Origin: CAVVFX01 sp963777595 | GTDB lineage: Bacteria; Acidobacteriota; Terriglobia; Bryobacterales; Bryobacteraceae | Direction of reading: 5' to 3' | Length of the DNA: 64,000 bases | NCBI GenBank assembly: GCA_963777595.1 | Contig: CAVZRE010000041.1 | Span: forward strand, 45,372 to 109,371 | Shown here: piece by piece, positions 8,792-18,718 of the stretch | Layout: each line of letters begins with the position of its first letter | How positions within the stretch are numbered: position 1 is the stretch's first letter | Notes under the pieces: generated by a model | Seen by the model: only the letters and a program-made list of their open reading frames with translations | What the model was told of the DNA's origin: nothing | Databases searched by the model: none | Made by a program: the position numbers and the translations under genes

Positions 8792-10390
8792 CTATTTCTT
8801 GCCGGGGACCATGAACTTATGGCTCCCGAACTGGACACCGAACCGGGGCCGGTGGGCATCGCCTTCCACGAGGACGTGGAGGAATGTGCCCGCGCCATTC
8901 TTCTCGAAGAAAGGATCCACGGCCTTGAGAGCCCAGCTCTTCCACCCGGTCACCATTTGGGAGACCTTGGCCTCGAGCTTCAACGTGCCGTCGAAGTTCA
9001 GGTTCTGCCCGCGCAGGTTATAGGTGCCGGCCAAGGCCAGCCGGGCGCCGGGGACGTCGAACGACAATGACCGGAAGGTCATCAACTCATTCTCCAGACG
9101 AAACGAACCCTTCATATTGGAGGCGACCGAGTCTATCTCCTCGTTCTTAGGCTCTCCCTGGGCGTGCCGGCTTAAACCGTCGATCTGGCTCTGGATCGTG
9201 GATTTCAGAAACTTGGCGTTACGCAAACTGAAACTACCGTCCAACAGAATTTTCTGAATGACTTTGGAACTCAGAGGCGGAATGTCGATCCGCGTCTGCA
9301 TGGTGATGCGACCCTCCATGAACGGCGATCCTTTCATGGCTAAACGAAGCAGATCCGGAAGATAGCCGTCGGGCATGTGGACGTCCAAAGAAATGGTACG
9401 CTTCGGGTCGTTATTGTGCTTGATGATGGCCCCGGTCGTGGTGAAGTTCGTGCTCCCTAAAGTCGCGTGAACGGGTTGCAGCACGGTGTTGCCGTTGGTG
9501 CCGTCTACCAGGACTTCAAATTGGGTTCGCAAAGGAACCGGATTGCCCGACATTTTTAGCCGAAAATCCGGCACGTAGGCCTGACCCCTGGCATTGATCG
9601 ACGAGAGAGTTCCCGCGAAGTTGCCGGTCGACGAGAGAATTCCGGCGATGCCATTGAAGATGCCGAGATCCGCATGATCAAAGCTATAGTCGCCGTCGAG
9701 TTTCGTATCTCCGGGTTCGTCGGCGTTCCAAGGACCGAAGTGGCCCTTGCTCAGGATGTGGCCGGGCGGTTTGGGAATATTGAGATCGGCTGAGTAGTTC
9801 AGCGGCGTGTCCGGCCCTACCGGAGTGAGAAGTACATGATCGATCCGGTAAGTGAGCGGTTGGCGCGTCTTGTCTTTGGGCAGGATGACAAGAGTCGCGT
9901 CGTGAATGTCGACCTGCTCGATCTTGACATTGAGCTGGCGGCCTTTTGTGCCCTTGCCTGGCTGCGCAGGCTCGCTTTCGCCCTTCGGCGGCACTGTGAT
10001 TCGCACGCCCTGTAGTGAAACCGCGTCTACCGTCTTCTGGGGGTCTAATATGCTGGCGACGTCCACGGTGAATTGCAGCTTATCGATGACGAATACAGGT
10101 TCGGGACTGCCGGCGCGGCGGAGGGACAGACCCTCGCCATCTACCTGTACAATCGCTCCCCGCTGTTTGTGAAAGACCAGCCCCATGGTCGATAAACGGG
10201 GGAGATGGATGTGCAACGCGGTTATTTCGACGTCGGCGTGGAAACGATCATGAAGGTAGCGGATCGCCTGTTCTTTCACCATCGGATCGAGACGGCCCCG
10301 CAGGGTGCGTCCCGCGATAAACACTGCCACAAAAAATATCGCGATCGCGACGGGGATAGCGATGAGAACGCGCTTTTGCGTAGTAGTCAC
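8792..10390 (-). CDS. AsmA-like inner-membrane-anchored protein
   Basis: The 532-residue protein has one N-terminal membrane anchor (residues ~8-28) followed by a long, beta-rich periplasmic region typical of the AsmA/TamB-like superfamily, which includes lipid-bridge proteins thought to move phospholipids between the membranes. The N-terminal block after the anchor (LRGRLDPMVKEQAIRYLHDRF) and the C-terminal AsmA_2-like block (LRGQNLNFDGTLKL, VSQMVTGWKSW, then GAGTFLHVLVEGDAHRPRFGV) are recognisable. It starts at a GTG with a weak Shine-Dalgarno. It sits alone between ada and the protease. Substrate and partners cannot be told from sequence. Confidence 0.8.
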   Translation of the reverse strand: MTTTQKRVLIAIPVAIAIFFVAVFIAGRTLRGRLDPMVKEQAIRYLHDRFHADVEITALHIHLPRLSTMGLVFHKQRGAIVQVDGEGLSLRRAGSPEPVFVIDKLQFTVDVASILDPQKTVDAVSLQGVRITVPPKGESEPAQPGKGTKGRQLNVKIEQVDIHDATLVILPKDKTRQPLTYRIDHVLLTPVGPDTPLNYSADLNIPKPPGHILSKGHFGPWNADEPGDTKLDGDYSFDHADLGIFNGIAGILSSTGNFAGTLSSINARGQAYVPDFRLKMSGNPVPLRTQFEVLVDGTNGNTVLQPVHATLGSTNFTTTGAIIKHNNDPKRTISLDVHMPDGYLPDLLRLAMKGSPFMEGRITMQTRIDIPPLSSKVIQKILLDGSFSLRNAKFLKSTIQSQIDGLSRHAQGEPKNEEIDSVASNMKGSFRLENELMTFRSLSFDVPGARLALAGTYNLRGQNLNFDGTLKLEAKVSQMVTGWKSWALKAVDPFFEKNGAGTFLHVLVEGDAHRPRFGVQFGSHKFMVPGKK

Positions 10391-10487
10391 AGTTAGAATG
10401 TACTTCTACTCAATGACTGCCGTTAACGAGCCACTGTGGGAAAAGGTACAGATTTCGGCCGAGCCGGTGTCCGAGCCGAAGAAACTG

Positions 10488-11574
10488 CTACGAACGTTCA
10501 CTCTCGATCAGCTGTCTTTTTCGCTCGACACCCCAGCGATAGCCGCCAAGTTCGCCGCTACCGCGGATCACGCGATGACAGGGAATAAGAATCGCAACAG
10601 TGTTTTTGGCGCAGGCGCTGGCTACTGCCCGGGAAGCGGCAGGCTGGCCGAGTCCTTTGGCTACATCACCATACGAGCGCGTCTGCCCGTAGGGAATGGT
10701 GCGCAGATAGTTCCAGACACGCATTTGGAAGGCTGTAGCGCGAATGTCCAGCGGCAGATCCTTATGCGGTTGCTGCTTGCCCGCCAGATGCGCCGTTAGG
10801 GCGGCAAGCCATTGGCGAAAAACAGGAGGCGCGGGTTCTCGCATCGCTTCGAGTAGAGCCTGCGGGATACTCTTTCTCTAATGCTTTTAGTAGTTCTTGG
10901 GGCGAGCGGCCGAACTGGACGAAGCAGATCCCGCGATCGGTGGCGGCCAGCATGATTTTCCCCGCGGGAGAATCCACGGTCGTGTAAGTGATGATCAGGT
11001 TGGAGCCGCCGTCCCGGTATTGTTTCGGGGTCATGCCGAGATGGGCGTCCGAGCGTTCGTACACCCTGCTGGATGACCCGTACCCGGCGTCATAGATTGC
11101 GGCGGTAACATCAGCGGCCTGGCGAAGGTTAGTCTTCAATTGATTGAGCCGGCAAACTTCGGCGTATTGCTTCGGCGTTACGCCGGCGATCGCCTGGAAG
11201 CTGCGCTGAAAATGAAACCGGCTCAGATTGGCGAGTTGCGCGAGGCGGCTAAGGGCAAGCACGGCGGGATCGGCATCAGCGGCATGTTGTTCGATGTAGC
11301 GGCAGAGCTTGCGAATGCGTTCAGCGTTGGGATCGCGCCCGATTGTCGCGAGTGGACGGCAGCGGAGACAAGGGCGGAGACCGTCGCGTTCGGCATCGGC
11401 CGGTTCCTGATAGAAGCGCACGTTCTTGCGCAAGGGGCGGCGCGCCGGGCAGGATGGCCGGCAATAGACTCGTGTGGTGAGGACGCCGGTAAAAAACTGT
11501 CCGTCTGCCGCGGGATCGCGCCGGGTCACGGCCTCCCAGCATGCGGCTTCGTTCAGTGAGCTCAGATTCGGCAT
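10488..11574 (-). CDS. ada: Ada: DNA-methyl-phosphotriester / O6-methylguanine methyltransferase and AraC activator, frameshifted
   Basis: Ada repairs alkylated DNA by moving methyl groups to its own cysteines and, once methylated, activates the adaptive response. The N-terminal domain shows the four zinc cysteines (YCRPSCP and LRPCLRC), followed by an AraC helix-turn-helix domain (LANLSRFHFQRSFQ) and the O6-methyltransferase domain with the acceptor Cys in IPCHRV. The two halves lie in different frames: one extra base in the GGG at about 10864-10866 (CCC on the coding strand) separates EKEYP from the continuation QALLEAMREP. Both sides match the family perfectly, so a sequencing error is likelier than decay. 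The ATG at 11574 has an AAAGGAA Shine-Dalgarno. Confidence 0.88.
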
Positions 11575-11709
11575 AGCTGATGTTCCTTTCAGTTTAGAGT
11601 CTGACGCAGCGCGCGCGGACTCGCTATCCGGATGTTGCGGGCGAATCCGGCAGCGAAATTAACGAACTTCCGGGCGTCCACTTCCGTTGCTAGAATTGAT
11701 AGATCAACC

Positions 11710-12867
11710 GTGCTACGCCATCTACCCTTGATCCTGAAGAATTGCTGGCGCAACCGCCGGCGTACCATCCTCACGGTGCTTAGCATCAGCGTATCCCTGT
11801 GCTTGTTGGGGGTCATGATGGCGATCTATCATGCGTTCTATTTCCAGGCAGCCTCTCCGTATCAAGCCCTCCGGTTAGTCGTGCGTAACCGTGTTTCCCT
11901 GGTGTTCGGGTTGCCGCAGTCTTACCGCGAGAAGATCCTGCTGGTTCCCGGCGTTCGAGATGCTGAGATCTCGCAGTGGTTTGGAGGAATTTATATCGAC
12001 CGGCGCCCGGAGCACATGTTCGCGCGTTTTGCGGTAGAACCCGCCAAGCAACTGAATTTGCGCGGCGAGATGCAGATGCCTGAGGACGAAAAGAAAGCGT
12101 TCGTGAACGAGCGGACGGCTTGCATCGTTGGCCGCACGCTGGCGACTAAGCAGGATTTCAAACTCGGCCAGAAAATTACCCTCCAGGGCGACATCTTTCC
12201 TTACAACATGGAGTTGACCATTCGCGGCATCTTTGACGCGCCCGAGAACGACGAGGTCCTGTATTTTAACCGCGATTATCTGGAAGAGAGCCTGCCAGTA
12301 GGCCGGCGCGGAAGTGCGGGTACGATCAATGTTTTAGCGGCGAGCGCGGAAGACGTCCCGCGGATCGAAACCGCGATCGACGACATGTTCCACAACTCTA
12401 CGAACCAGACCAAAACGGAGTCGGAAAGCGCTTTCTCGCTGAGCTTCGTTTCGATGCTGGGAAATGTGAAGGTGTTTCTGTTGGCCGTGCTCGGCGCAGT
12501 GACCTTCACGATTCTGCTGGTTTCGGCGAATACCATTGCCATGTCGGTCCGGGAGCGGGTAAGGGATGTCGGTATTCTGAAAACTTTAGGCTACACGCCG
12601 GCCGCGATCCTCGGCATTATTCTCGGAGAGGCGCTTGTGATTGCCTTGGCGGGGGGCGTGATCGGCGTCATTCTGGCGGCGTTCATGACCGGAGGAGTGC
12701 GGCAGATGCCGACGATGATGGACCAGTTGCAACACCTGACTCTACTGCCGCAGGTCGCAGCGGCATGCCTCGCGGTGGCGTTGCTGATTGGCCTGGTGAG
12801 CGCGCTGATACCCGCCATTAACGCCTCCCGTATGTCGATTCTCGATGCGCTGAAATCAACCGACTAA
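11710..12867 (+). CDS. ABC transporter permease, MacB/FtsX type (first of two)
   Basis: An inner-membrane permease of a type VII (MacB-like) ABC exporter. It has one N-terminal transmembrane helix (TILTVLSISVSLCLLGVMM), a large periplasmic MacB_PCD domain, then three C-terminal helices of the FtsX domain, including the family motif RVRDVGILKTLGYTPAAILGI split over the cytoplasmic loop. I chose the GTG at 11710 (VLRHLPLILKN) because homology to permeases starts at the RHLPLILKNCWRNRRRT block; an upstream TTG at 11632 adds 26 unlikely residues. It heads a four-gene operon with a second permease 4 bases downstream, a membrane fusion protein and an ATPase. The organisation resembles DevBCA-like and MacAB-like exporters. 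Cargo unknown. Confidence 0.85.
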   Translation: MLRHLPLILKNCWRNRRRTILTVLSISVSLCLLGVMMAIYHAFYFQAASPYQALRLVVRNRVSLVFGLPQSYREKILLVPGVRDAEISQWFGGIYIDRRPEHMFARFAVEPAKQLNLRGEMQMPEDEKKAFVNERTACIVGRTLATKQDFKLGQKITLQGDIFPYNMELTIRGIFDAPENDEVLYFNRDYLEESLPVGRRGSAGTINVLAASAEDVPRIETAIDDMFHNSTNQTKTESESAFSLSFVSMLGNVKVFLLAVLGAVTFTILLVSANTIAMSVRERVRDVGILKTLGYTPAAILGIILGEALVIALAGGVIGVILAAFMTGGVRQMPTMMDQLQHLTLLPQVAAACLAVALLIGLVSALIPAINASRMSILDALKSTD

Positions 12868-12871
12868 CTCC

Positions 12872-14040
12872 ATGGCCATCCCGCTCACCTATAATTTCCG
12901 CAACCTGGTGGTCCGCAAGACCACCACGATTATGACCGCGCTCGGTATCGCGTTGACGGTTGCGGTGCTGCTTGCGGTGCTGGCGTTAATGTCCGGTTTG
13001 CAGACTGCGCTGCACTCCACGGGCGATCCTTTGGATATTCTGGTCCTGCGCAAAGGCTCGGATTCTGAGCTGATCAGCAACCTGGAGCGCGCCGATTATC
13101 AGACGATAAAGTTTCTGCCGGGGATCGCGCGCAACCAGCATAACGATCCTCTTGCTTCACTCGAAATGGTTGCGGTGATTAATCTTGTCAGCGTGGATGC
13201 GCCTGACGGAAATAACATTACGCTCCGCGGGCTCACGCCGCTGGGAATCGAACTGCGGCAGGGTCTGCATATCGTTTCCGGGCGATGGTTCGACGCCGGA
13301 AAACGCGAGGTGGTGGTGGGTGAAGCCATCGCCAAACGATATCCCGCGGCGCGGATGGGGAAGAAACTGCGCTTCGGGAAAGGGGAATGGGACGTGGTTG
13401 GCGTCATGTCGGCTGGACAGAGCGCGACCAACAGCGAGATCTTCGCCGACCTCAATCAGGCGAGCTCGGATTTCGACCGGATCGAGGTGCTCAGCTCGAT
13501 TCTGCTGCGCGCGCAGGATGAGGTCGCGGCGGATGCGCTGATCAAGCGGATCTCCTCCGATCAGCGGGTGAACGTCACGTGCCGAATCCGAGAAGAGCTA
13601 TTACGATGCCCAGACATCGTCGGGCTTGCCTATTACGGTGCTGGGTCTTTTTGTTTCGGTCATCATGGCGGTGGGCAGCAGTTTCGCGGCAATGAACACG
13701 ATGTTCGCCGCGGTGGCGCGAAGGGCGCGGGAGATCGGCACTCTTCGCGTGCTGGGATTTTCACGCGGCAGCATTCTGCTGAGTTTCTTCGCCGAATCGG
13801 TGCTGCTCTCCGTCGTTTGGCGGACTGATTGGCTGCCTGCTGGTGTTGCCGCTGAATGGGGTGACGAGCGGCGTCGGAAACTTCTCGACGTTCGCCGAAA
13901 CCTCCTTCAACTTCACGGTCACTCCCCAGATCATGATGATCGGCGTGGCATTTGCCTCAGTGCTCGGCGCTATTGGTGGATTTTTCCCGGCGCATTCGGC
14001 ATCAAGGAAGGAAATTCTCACCGCGCTGCGTGAAACGTAA
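12872..14040 (+). CDS. ABC transporter permease, MacB/FtsX type (second), two frameshifts
   Basis: Partner of the preceding permease, starting at ATG 12872, 4 bases after its stop. Residues 1-230 show an N-terminal helix and MacB_PCD domain. The frame then shifts twice: one extra base near 13574 moves it to the frame reading AESEKSYYDAQTSSGLPITVLG, and one extra T near 13818 (gtcgttt) moves it again to LPLNGVTSGVGNFS through to the stop at 14038-14040. Repaired, the protein is about 388 residues and ends in the FtsX domain with the EIGTLRVLGFSRGSIL motif and the terminal SASRKEILTALRET. Both indels add one base, and every part is conserved, so the gene is probably intact in the organism. Confidence 0.85.
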
Positions 14041-14042
14041 AC

Positions 14043-15375
14043 ATGGAAGCTGAACTAAAAAGTCTGCAGATCGATCGTTCACGCAAACGGTCGGGCGAAC
14101 CCTCCAAATGGGCTACGCGGTGGATCATTATCGGGATCACGCTGCTGCTCGCGCTTGGGCGCGGCGCGATTTGCGTATACGCGGATGAATGCTCCGCTCG
14201 AAGTCAGCGTGGTGCGGGTGCAGGCCACTGGAGGAGCGGCCGCGGCGCAGGGCGTGGTCCTGAACGCGACCGGCTACATCATCGCGCATCACAAGATCGA
14301 AGTGGCGGCGAAGGTGGTCGGGCGCGTGGAGTGGATCGGCGTGGATCAGGGCGATATGGTTCACGAAGGCCAGGTGATCGTCCGCCTGGAAGACGACGAT
14401 TATCGGGCGCAGGTGCAGCAGGCAAAGGGCAATCTGGCGAACCTCGAAGCGAAACTGGCAGAAGCGATGCACGGCTCGCGTCCGGAAGAGGTTGCAGTCG
14501 CGGACGCCAACATGGTGAACGCTCAGGCCGATCTGGAAGATGCGCGCGTGACGCTCGATCGAAACCGCTCGCTGGCGCAAGCGAAGGTGGTGTCGCGGCA
14601 GATTCTGGATGACGCGCAGGCCAAGTACGATGGCGCCGTGGCGCGCGTAAATTCCTTGAAGAAGACGCTGGACCTGGCGAAACTCGGTCCGCGGCAGGAG
14701 CAGATCGACGCGCTGCGAGGGCAAGTTACGCAGGCCAAAGGCACGGTGGATTACGCCGAATCGCAGCTCTCCGACACCATCATTAAAGCTCCGGTGACAG
14801 GGACCATCCTGGAGCGCGCGGTCGAGAAAGGCGAATTCGTGACCACCAGCTTTGTCGGCGATAAAGGCGCGAAAGGCTACGTCGTCTCGCTGGCCGATCT
14901 CAACGATCTGCAAGTCGAACTCGACATCGCACAGAACGATTTCGCCAAGCTGCATGCCAAGCAAAAGGGTATCGTGACGGTCGACGCTTTCCCCGACCGC
15001 AAATACGAGGGCTACATCTACGAGGTTGCGCCGGAAGCGAATCGACAGAAGGCCACCGTGCAGGTGAAGGTGAAGGTAGTCAATCCGGACGAGTATTTGC
15101 GGCCCGAGATGAATTCGAGCGTGGCGTTTCTGGCAGACGATCAGCCGAAGTCGAATGGCGCGGCGGAACCTGTAATTCTCGTACCGTCATCGGCGATTAA
15201 GGACGGCGCGGTCTTCGTGGTGCTGAACGGAAAGGCTTTGCGGCGGCCCGTGAAGACAGGCATGACGATGTCGAACGGCGTCCGTGTGACGCAAGGCTTA
15301 ATCGGCGGCGAGGATGTTATCGTAAGTCCGCCCGCCGGGCTGGCCGAGGGCGCGAGCGTGAAGTTGAAAGGCTGA
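14043..15375 (+). CDS. HlyD/MacA-type membrane fusion protein, one frameshift
   Basis: The periplasmic adaptor of the exporter. It starts at ATG 14043 with a short cytoplasmic N-terminus (EAELKSLQIDRSRKR) and a single membrane helix (WIIIGITLLLALG). One extra G in a GGG run near 14160 breaks the frame; the continuation reads AARFAYTRMNAPLEVSVV. The rest has the lipoyl/barrel-sandwich halves (GRVEWIGVDQGDMVHEGQVI and SDTIIKAPVTGTILERAV), a coiled-coil hairpin between them (residues ~110-210) and C-terminal beta-barrel and membrane-proximal domains. It lies 2 bases after the second permease and 4 bases before the ATPase, so the four genes form one operon. Confidence 0.87.
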
Positions 15376-15379
15376 GAAT

Positions 15380-16093
15380 ATGGCGGGAACTGCAAACGGC
15401 GAAGTATTGATCCGGACTCGCAAGCTGCGTAAGGAGTTCATCCGCGACGAATTCCACGTGATCGCGTTGAAGGACGTGGATATCGAGATTCAGAAGGGCG
15501 AGTTCGCGGCTCTGATGGGTCCCTCAGGTTCCGGCAAGTCGACGCTCCTGCACTTGATCGCCGCGATGGATAAGGTGACAAGCGGCGACATTACGGTGTT
15601 GGGCGAGAATCTGCGGCAATTGAGCGACCGGGCGATTGCCCATTGGCGCAACGAACACGTCGGTTTTATATTTCAGTCGTTCAACTTGATTCCGGTGCTG
15701 ACCGCCATCGAGAATGTCGAACTACCGCTCAAGCTGACCAATCTGACGAAGAAGGAGCGGCTGGAACACGCGACTACGGCCCTGAAGCTGGTCGGGCTGG
15801 GCGACCGGTTGAAGCATTATCCCCGGCAGCTTTCGGGTGGACAGGAGCAGCGCGTCGCGATCGCTCGGGCGATTGTAACGGATCCGGCGTTGATTCTCGC
15901 GGATGAGCCTACGGGCAATCTTGATGCCGCTTCAGCGGACGAAGTGCTGAATATGTTGTCGCGTCTGAATAAAGAATTCGGCAAGACAATCGTCATGGTG
16001 ACTCACGATCCTCACGCGGCGCGATTCGCCTCACACGTTTATCATCTCGAAAAAGGCGAATTGCTGACATCCGGCGCGGCGCCGGTTATGTAA
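15380..16093 (+). CDS. ABC transporter ATP-binding protein, MacB/LolD type
   Basis: The 237-residue cytoplasmic ATPase that powers the two upstream permeases. It has Walker A (GPSGSGKST), the Q-loop (FIFQSFNLIPVLT), an ABC signature LSGGQEQRVAIARA, Walker B (LILADEPTGNLD) and the H-loop (VTHDPHAA). The NLD after the Walker B Glu and the short length are typical of LolD/MacB/DevA ATPases. The signature has Glu where LSGGQQQR is usual, a minor variation. It is last in the operon and ends just before a convergent hairpin. Confidence 0.93.
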   Translation: MAGTANGEVLIRTRKLRKEFIRDEFHVIALKDVDIEIQKGEFAALMGPSGSGKSTLLHLIAAMDKVTSGDITVLGENLRQLSDRAIAHWRNEHVGFIFQSFNLIPVLTAIENVELPLKLTNLTKKERLEHATTALKLVGLGDRLKHYPRQLSGGQEQRVAIARAIVTDPALILADEPTGNLDAASADEVLNMLSRLNKEFGKTIVMVTHDPHAARFASHVYHLEKGELLTSGAAPVM

Positions 16094-16100
16094 TGCTATC

Positions 16101-16127
16101 CGACAAAGAATTACCGTACCTTTGTCG
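16101..16127. terminator. Convergent hairpin between the ABC operon and the sigma-factor operon
   Basis: CGACAAAG (16101-16108) and CTTTGTCG (16120-16127) are perfect complements around an 11-base loop. The stem sits 8 bases after the ATPase stop and covers the last codons of the gene on the other strand. No T-run is present, so efficiency is uncertain. Confidence 0.45.
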
Positions 16128-16620
16128 CAGTGACTTCGAGCTGTAATTGGTGCTTGGAAGCAGGGTCGTCCGAAGAGAAGAGCGTGGTGGCTTTGCCGAG
16201 CGGGAGTTCCACTCTGGAGTTCCATTTCGTCTGATAAATGATGGGCTGTTTCGTCAACCCGCCAGTTCCCGTATCCACCGTCCCGCTTGCCTCGGCCAGA
16301 ATAGAAAGCTCCAGGCCCTCTTTCGTCACTTTGATGTCATGCACGTCCACATTGACGCCCACATCGATATAGGTGGTTCCTTTCGCGTCTACCACAGGCA
16401 CCTTCGCGCCGCTTCGAATCGAACTCGCCTGATAGCTGGAGGCGATCATCGCTTCATAGTTACGCGTTTTAATTACCTTGCCACCTTCCATCTCTTTGAT
16501 CGCAAAGTCGAGCCTGTAGAATTCCGAGCTTTGTGTTGTTGGGGCTTCGCTCTGTGCCACTGCCGGTACGGCGGTGACAAGTGCTGCCATGAAGAATACG
16601 GCCATGCTCTTTTTGCTCAT
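16111..16620 (-). CDS. Secreted beta-rich protein of unknown function
   Basis: A 169-residue protein with a clear signal peptide (KKSMAVFFMAALVTAVPAVAQ). The mature part is beta-strand-rich with phrases such as YRLDFAIKEMEGGKVIKTRNYE, IRSGAKVPV, YIDVGVNVDVHDIKV and WNSRVELPLGKATTLFSSDD. I recall similar small exported proteins in Acidobacteriota; the repeated amphipathic strand pattern slightly resembles secretin-type domains but there is no evidence of a pore. Its ATG overlaps the stop of the upstream anti-sigma-like gene by four bases (ATGA), so it is translationally coupled to an ECF sigma operon and is probably an envelope component that the sigma factor controls or senses. Confidence 0.7.
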   Translation of the reverse strand: MSKKSMAVFFMAALVTAVPAVAQSEAPTTQSSEFYRLDFAIKEMEGGKVIKTRNYEAMIASSYQASSIRSGAKVPVVDAKGTTYIDVGVNVDVHDIKVTKEGLELSILAEASGTVDTGTGGLTKQPIIYQTKWNSRVELPLGKATTLFSSDDPASKHQLQLEVTATKVR

Positions 16621-17081
16621 TTGATCTCTCCTATTTTCAAGCCCGCGATCTCCAGCGGGCGTATGTCAATCGCTTCGATTTGCAACGGCTTGTCCGGCTG
16701 CGACAGTTCCCTTGCGGCATCTGGGGACTGCTGCGCGAAGGCTACGAGCGCGCGAAGTTCGGGTGTGATGCTGTCACGGCGAGGTAAGCGCCGCCTGATG
16801 CGCTTCCGCTGGGGGGGCTGGGTGATCCGGGCGACAGGAACCGGCTCCGCGGTCCGCACTTGTAGAGGTGCTACGGACACGGCGCGCGGCCATAGGACAA
16901 CGGCCATCACAATGCCGGCTAGCGTCAGCCCAGCCGCAACAAAATAGGACCAACTCCATCGCGGCGACGAACGAGTTGCATCGATCCGGGCGAGGATTTG
17001 CGCGTTGAGTCCTGCGCCGGGCTCCCGTGTATACAAGGCCAAAGCGTCTTCCACGATCGCGTCGAGTTCGGCGTCGTTCAT
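16617..17081 (-). CDS. Single-pass membrane protein, putative anti-sigma factor
   Basis: A 154-residue protein with an acidic, helical N-terminus (DAELDAIVEDALALYTREPG), one transmembrane helix (about residues 43-64, YFVAAGLTLAGIVMAVVLW) and a basic, Pro-rich C-terminal periplasmic tail. It overlaps the sigma-factor gene by four bases (ATGA) upstream and the secreted-protein gene by four bases downstream. Position and topology fit an anti-sigma factor that holds the ECF sigma at the membrane, but the HxxxCxxC zinc motif of classical anti-sigma domains is missing. The role is inferred from context. Confidence 0.65.
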   Translation of the reverse strand: MNDAELDAIVEDALALYTREPGAGLNAQILARIDATRSSPRWSWSYFVAAGLTLAGIVMAVVLWPRAVSVAPLQVRTAEPVPVARITQPPQRKRIRRRLPRRDSITPELRALVAFAQQSPDAARELSQPDKPLQIEAIDIRPLEIAGLKIGEIK

Positions 17082-17614
17082 AGTCCCCTCCCTGCAGCTT
17101 CTATCTTTTGTTTCAGCACCTGCCGCGCCCGCATGAGTCGCGTCCGTACAGTACCTTCGGGAACATCCAGAATTCTAGCGATTTCTTGCGAACTCATTTC
17201 ATCTACCGTCGAGAGGGCTAACGGCTGCCGCAACTCTTCCGGCAGCGCGTCGATCATTCGATGCACGGCTTCCATCCGATCGGCTGCGATTGCGGACTGC
17301 TCCGGATTGGCTGCGGCATCGCTCTTTACCTGCGGCGCTTGTCGCAGGTTGCGCACACGGAGGCCGACGGCAATCCGCCAAGCCGTCCGCGCGAGAAATG
17401 CCCGCTCATCCGTCATCCGCTCCCACGCGCGGGCCTTGTAGATCTTGAGGAACGTCTCTTGCGCCACGTCTTCGCTATCGACGGCATTGCGCAGAATCGC
17501 ATAGGCGACGCGGAAGACAAAACGCGACTGACGCGCGACCATATCGGCAAACCGGTCGCCGGATTCCGCTTCCAGGCCTACTTGGGTCATCGCGAGTGGT
17601 TGCGTTAAGTCCAT
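17078..17614 (-). CDS. ECF-family RNA polymerase sigma factor
   Basis: A 178-residue group 4 sigma factor. Region 2 is visible at residues ~28-60 (FRVAYAILRNAVDSEDVAQETF), and region 4 with a helix-turn-helix at ~138-165 (SSQEIARILDVPEGTVRTR). It leads a three-gene operon with an anti-sigma-like membrane protein and a secreted protein, all joined by four-base overlaps, a common layout for envelope-stress or surface-signalling ECF systems. The start ATG at 17614 is the first in frame; an internal Met (MTQVG) nine codons in is also possible. No autoregulatory promoter is obvious upstream. Confidence 0.9.
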   Translation of the reverse strand: MDLTQPLAMTQVGLEAESGDRFADMVARQSRFVFRVAYAILRNAVDSEDVAQETFLKIYKARAWERMTDERAFLARTAWRIAVGLRVRNLRQAPQVKSDAAANPEQSAIAADRMEAVHRMIDALPEELRQPLALSTVDEMSSQEIARILDVPEGTVRTRLMRARQVLKQKIEAAGRGL

Positions 17615-17845
17615 TTACTTTGCGGTAGGTTCATCAGCTAAGACCTTGCAGGGCAGGGAAGCGTTCGACTATTTTTCCATGCTCAGAAAGCATAGCCGGT
17701 CGACAGCCCGCTAGCATGGCCAGGCGCTCGCGCATGATAACCTAAAGTTTCCGCTCTTCGACTCAGGACAGCGAAGCCTTACCAGGCCCATCGCAAGCGA
17801 TCTACCGCCGGTTGTTCCGCCAGGCGGCCCGGGCGGAAATTCGTG

Positions 17846-18718
17846 ATGGATACTTACCAAGACATCATTTTCAAGCTTAAACGGTACTGGGCAGACCGTG
17901 GATGCGTCATTCAGGAACCGTACGACCTCGAGGTCGGGGCGGGCACGATGGCGCCAGAGACTTTTCTCCGCGTGCTCGGGCCGAAGCCTTATCGCGTGGC
18001 ATACGTGCAACCTAGCCGTCGTCCGGCAGATGGCCGCTACGGCGAGAATCCCAACCGTCTGTACAAGCACCAGCAGTTACAAGTGATCCTCAAGCCAGCA
18101 CCCGAAGATGTCATCGAGCAGTATCTCGGCAGCCTGGAAGCCATCGGCATCGACCTTCGGAAGCACGATCTCAAACTGGAGGAAGATAACTGGGAATCAC
18201 CCACATTGGGCGCCTGGGGCGTCGGCTGGCAAGTGATGTTGGACGGTCTGGAGATCACGCAGTTTACCTATTTCCAGCAATGCGGCGGAATCGATCTGGA
18301 ACTGGTGCCCGCGGAACTGACTTATGGCCTGGAGCGGCTGACAGCGTTCCTGCAGGTTCGCGATAGTGTGTATGACATTGCGTGGACTAACGATACCACC
18401 TACGCGGATGTGAGGTTCCTGGACGAGTTGCAGTATTCGGTCTATAACTTCGAAATGGCGGATGTCCCGACGCTATGGAAGCTGTTCGATCTGCACGAAG
18501 GCGAAGCTGCACGATTGCTCGGATTGTTTAAGAAAGCCACGGAGAAGAGGCGCTTTCCGGTACTGCCGACTTATGACCATGTGCTGAAATGCAGCCATCT
18601 GTTTAATACTCTCGACGCACGCGGTGCGATTAGCGTGACCGAGCGCGTGGGCGTGATCGCTCGAGTGAGGAAGCTGGCAGTTGGTGTCGCAGAGGCTTGG
18701 GTGGAGGCCGCGGCATGA
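17846..18718 (+). CDS. glyQ: Glycine--tRNA ligase alpha subunit
   Basis: The alpha subunit of the bacterial (alpha2-beta2) glycyl-tRNA synthetase holds the class II catalytic core that activates glycine and charges tRNA-Gly. The sequence shows QDIIFKLKRYWADRGCVI at the N-terminus, the PSRRPADGRYGENPNRL motif 2 region and the LEITQFTYFQQCGG block. Length is 290 aa, normal for the family. An in-frame GTG sits one codon before the chosen ATG at 17846. The stop overlaps the glyS start by four bases, so the subunits are translated in a coupled way. I looked for a T-box leader upstream and found none. Confidence 0.97.
   Translation: MDTYQDIIFKLKRYWADRGCVIQEPYDLEVGAGTMAPETFLRVLGPKPYRVAYVQPSRRPADGRYGENPNRLYKHQQLQVILKPAPEDVIEQYLGSLEAIGIDLRKHDLKLEEDNWESPTLGAWGVGWQVMLDGLEITQFTYFQQCGGIDLELVPAELTYGLERLTAFLQVRDSVYDIAWTNDTTYADVRFLDELQYSVYNFEMADVPTLWKLFDLHEGEAARLLGLFKKATEKRRFPVLPTYDHVLKCSHLFNTLDARGAISVTERVGVIARVRKLAVGVAEAWVEAAA

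Noticed and set aside
13574..14160. Programmed ribosomal frameshifting in the ABC operon
   Set aside because: No slippery heptamer or downstream structure is evident, and the same kind of one-base addition occurs in many unrelated genes here.
17615..17845. Possible T-box or other riboswitch before glyQS
   Set aside because: No T-box consensus (AGGGUGGNACCGCG) or terminator/antiterminator pair was found.
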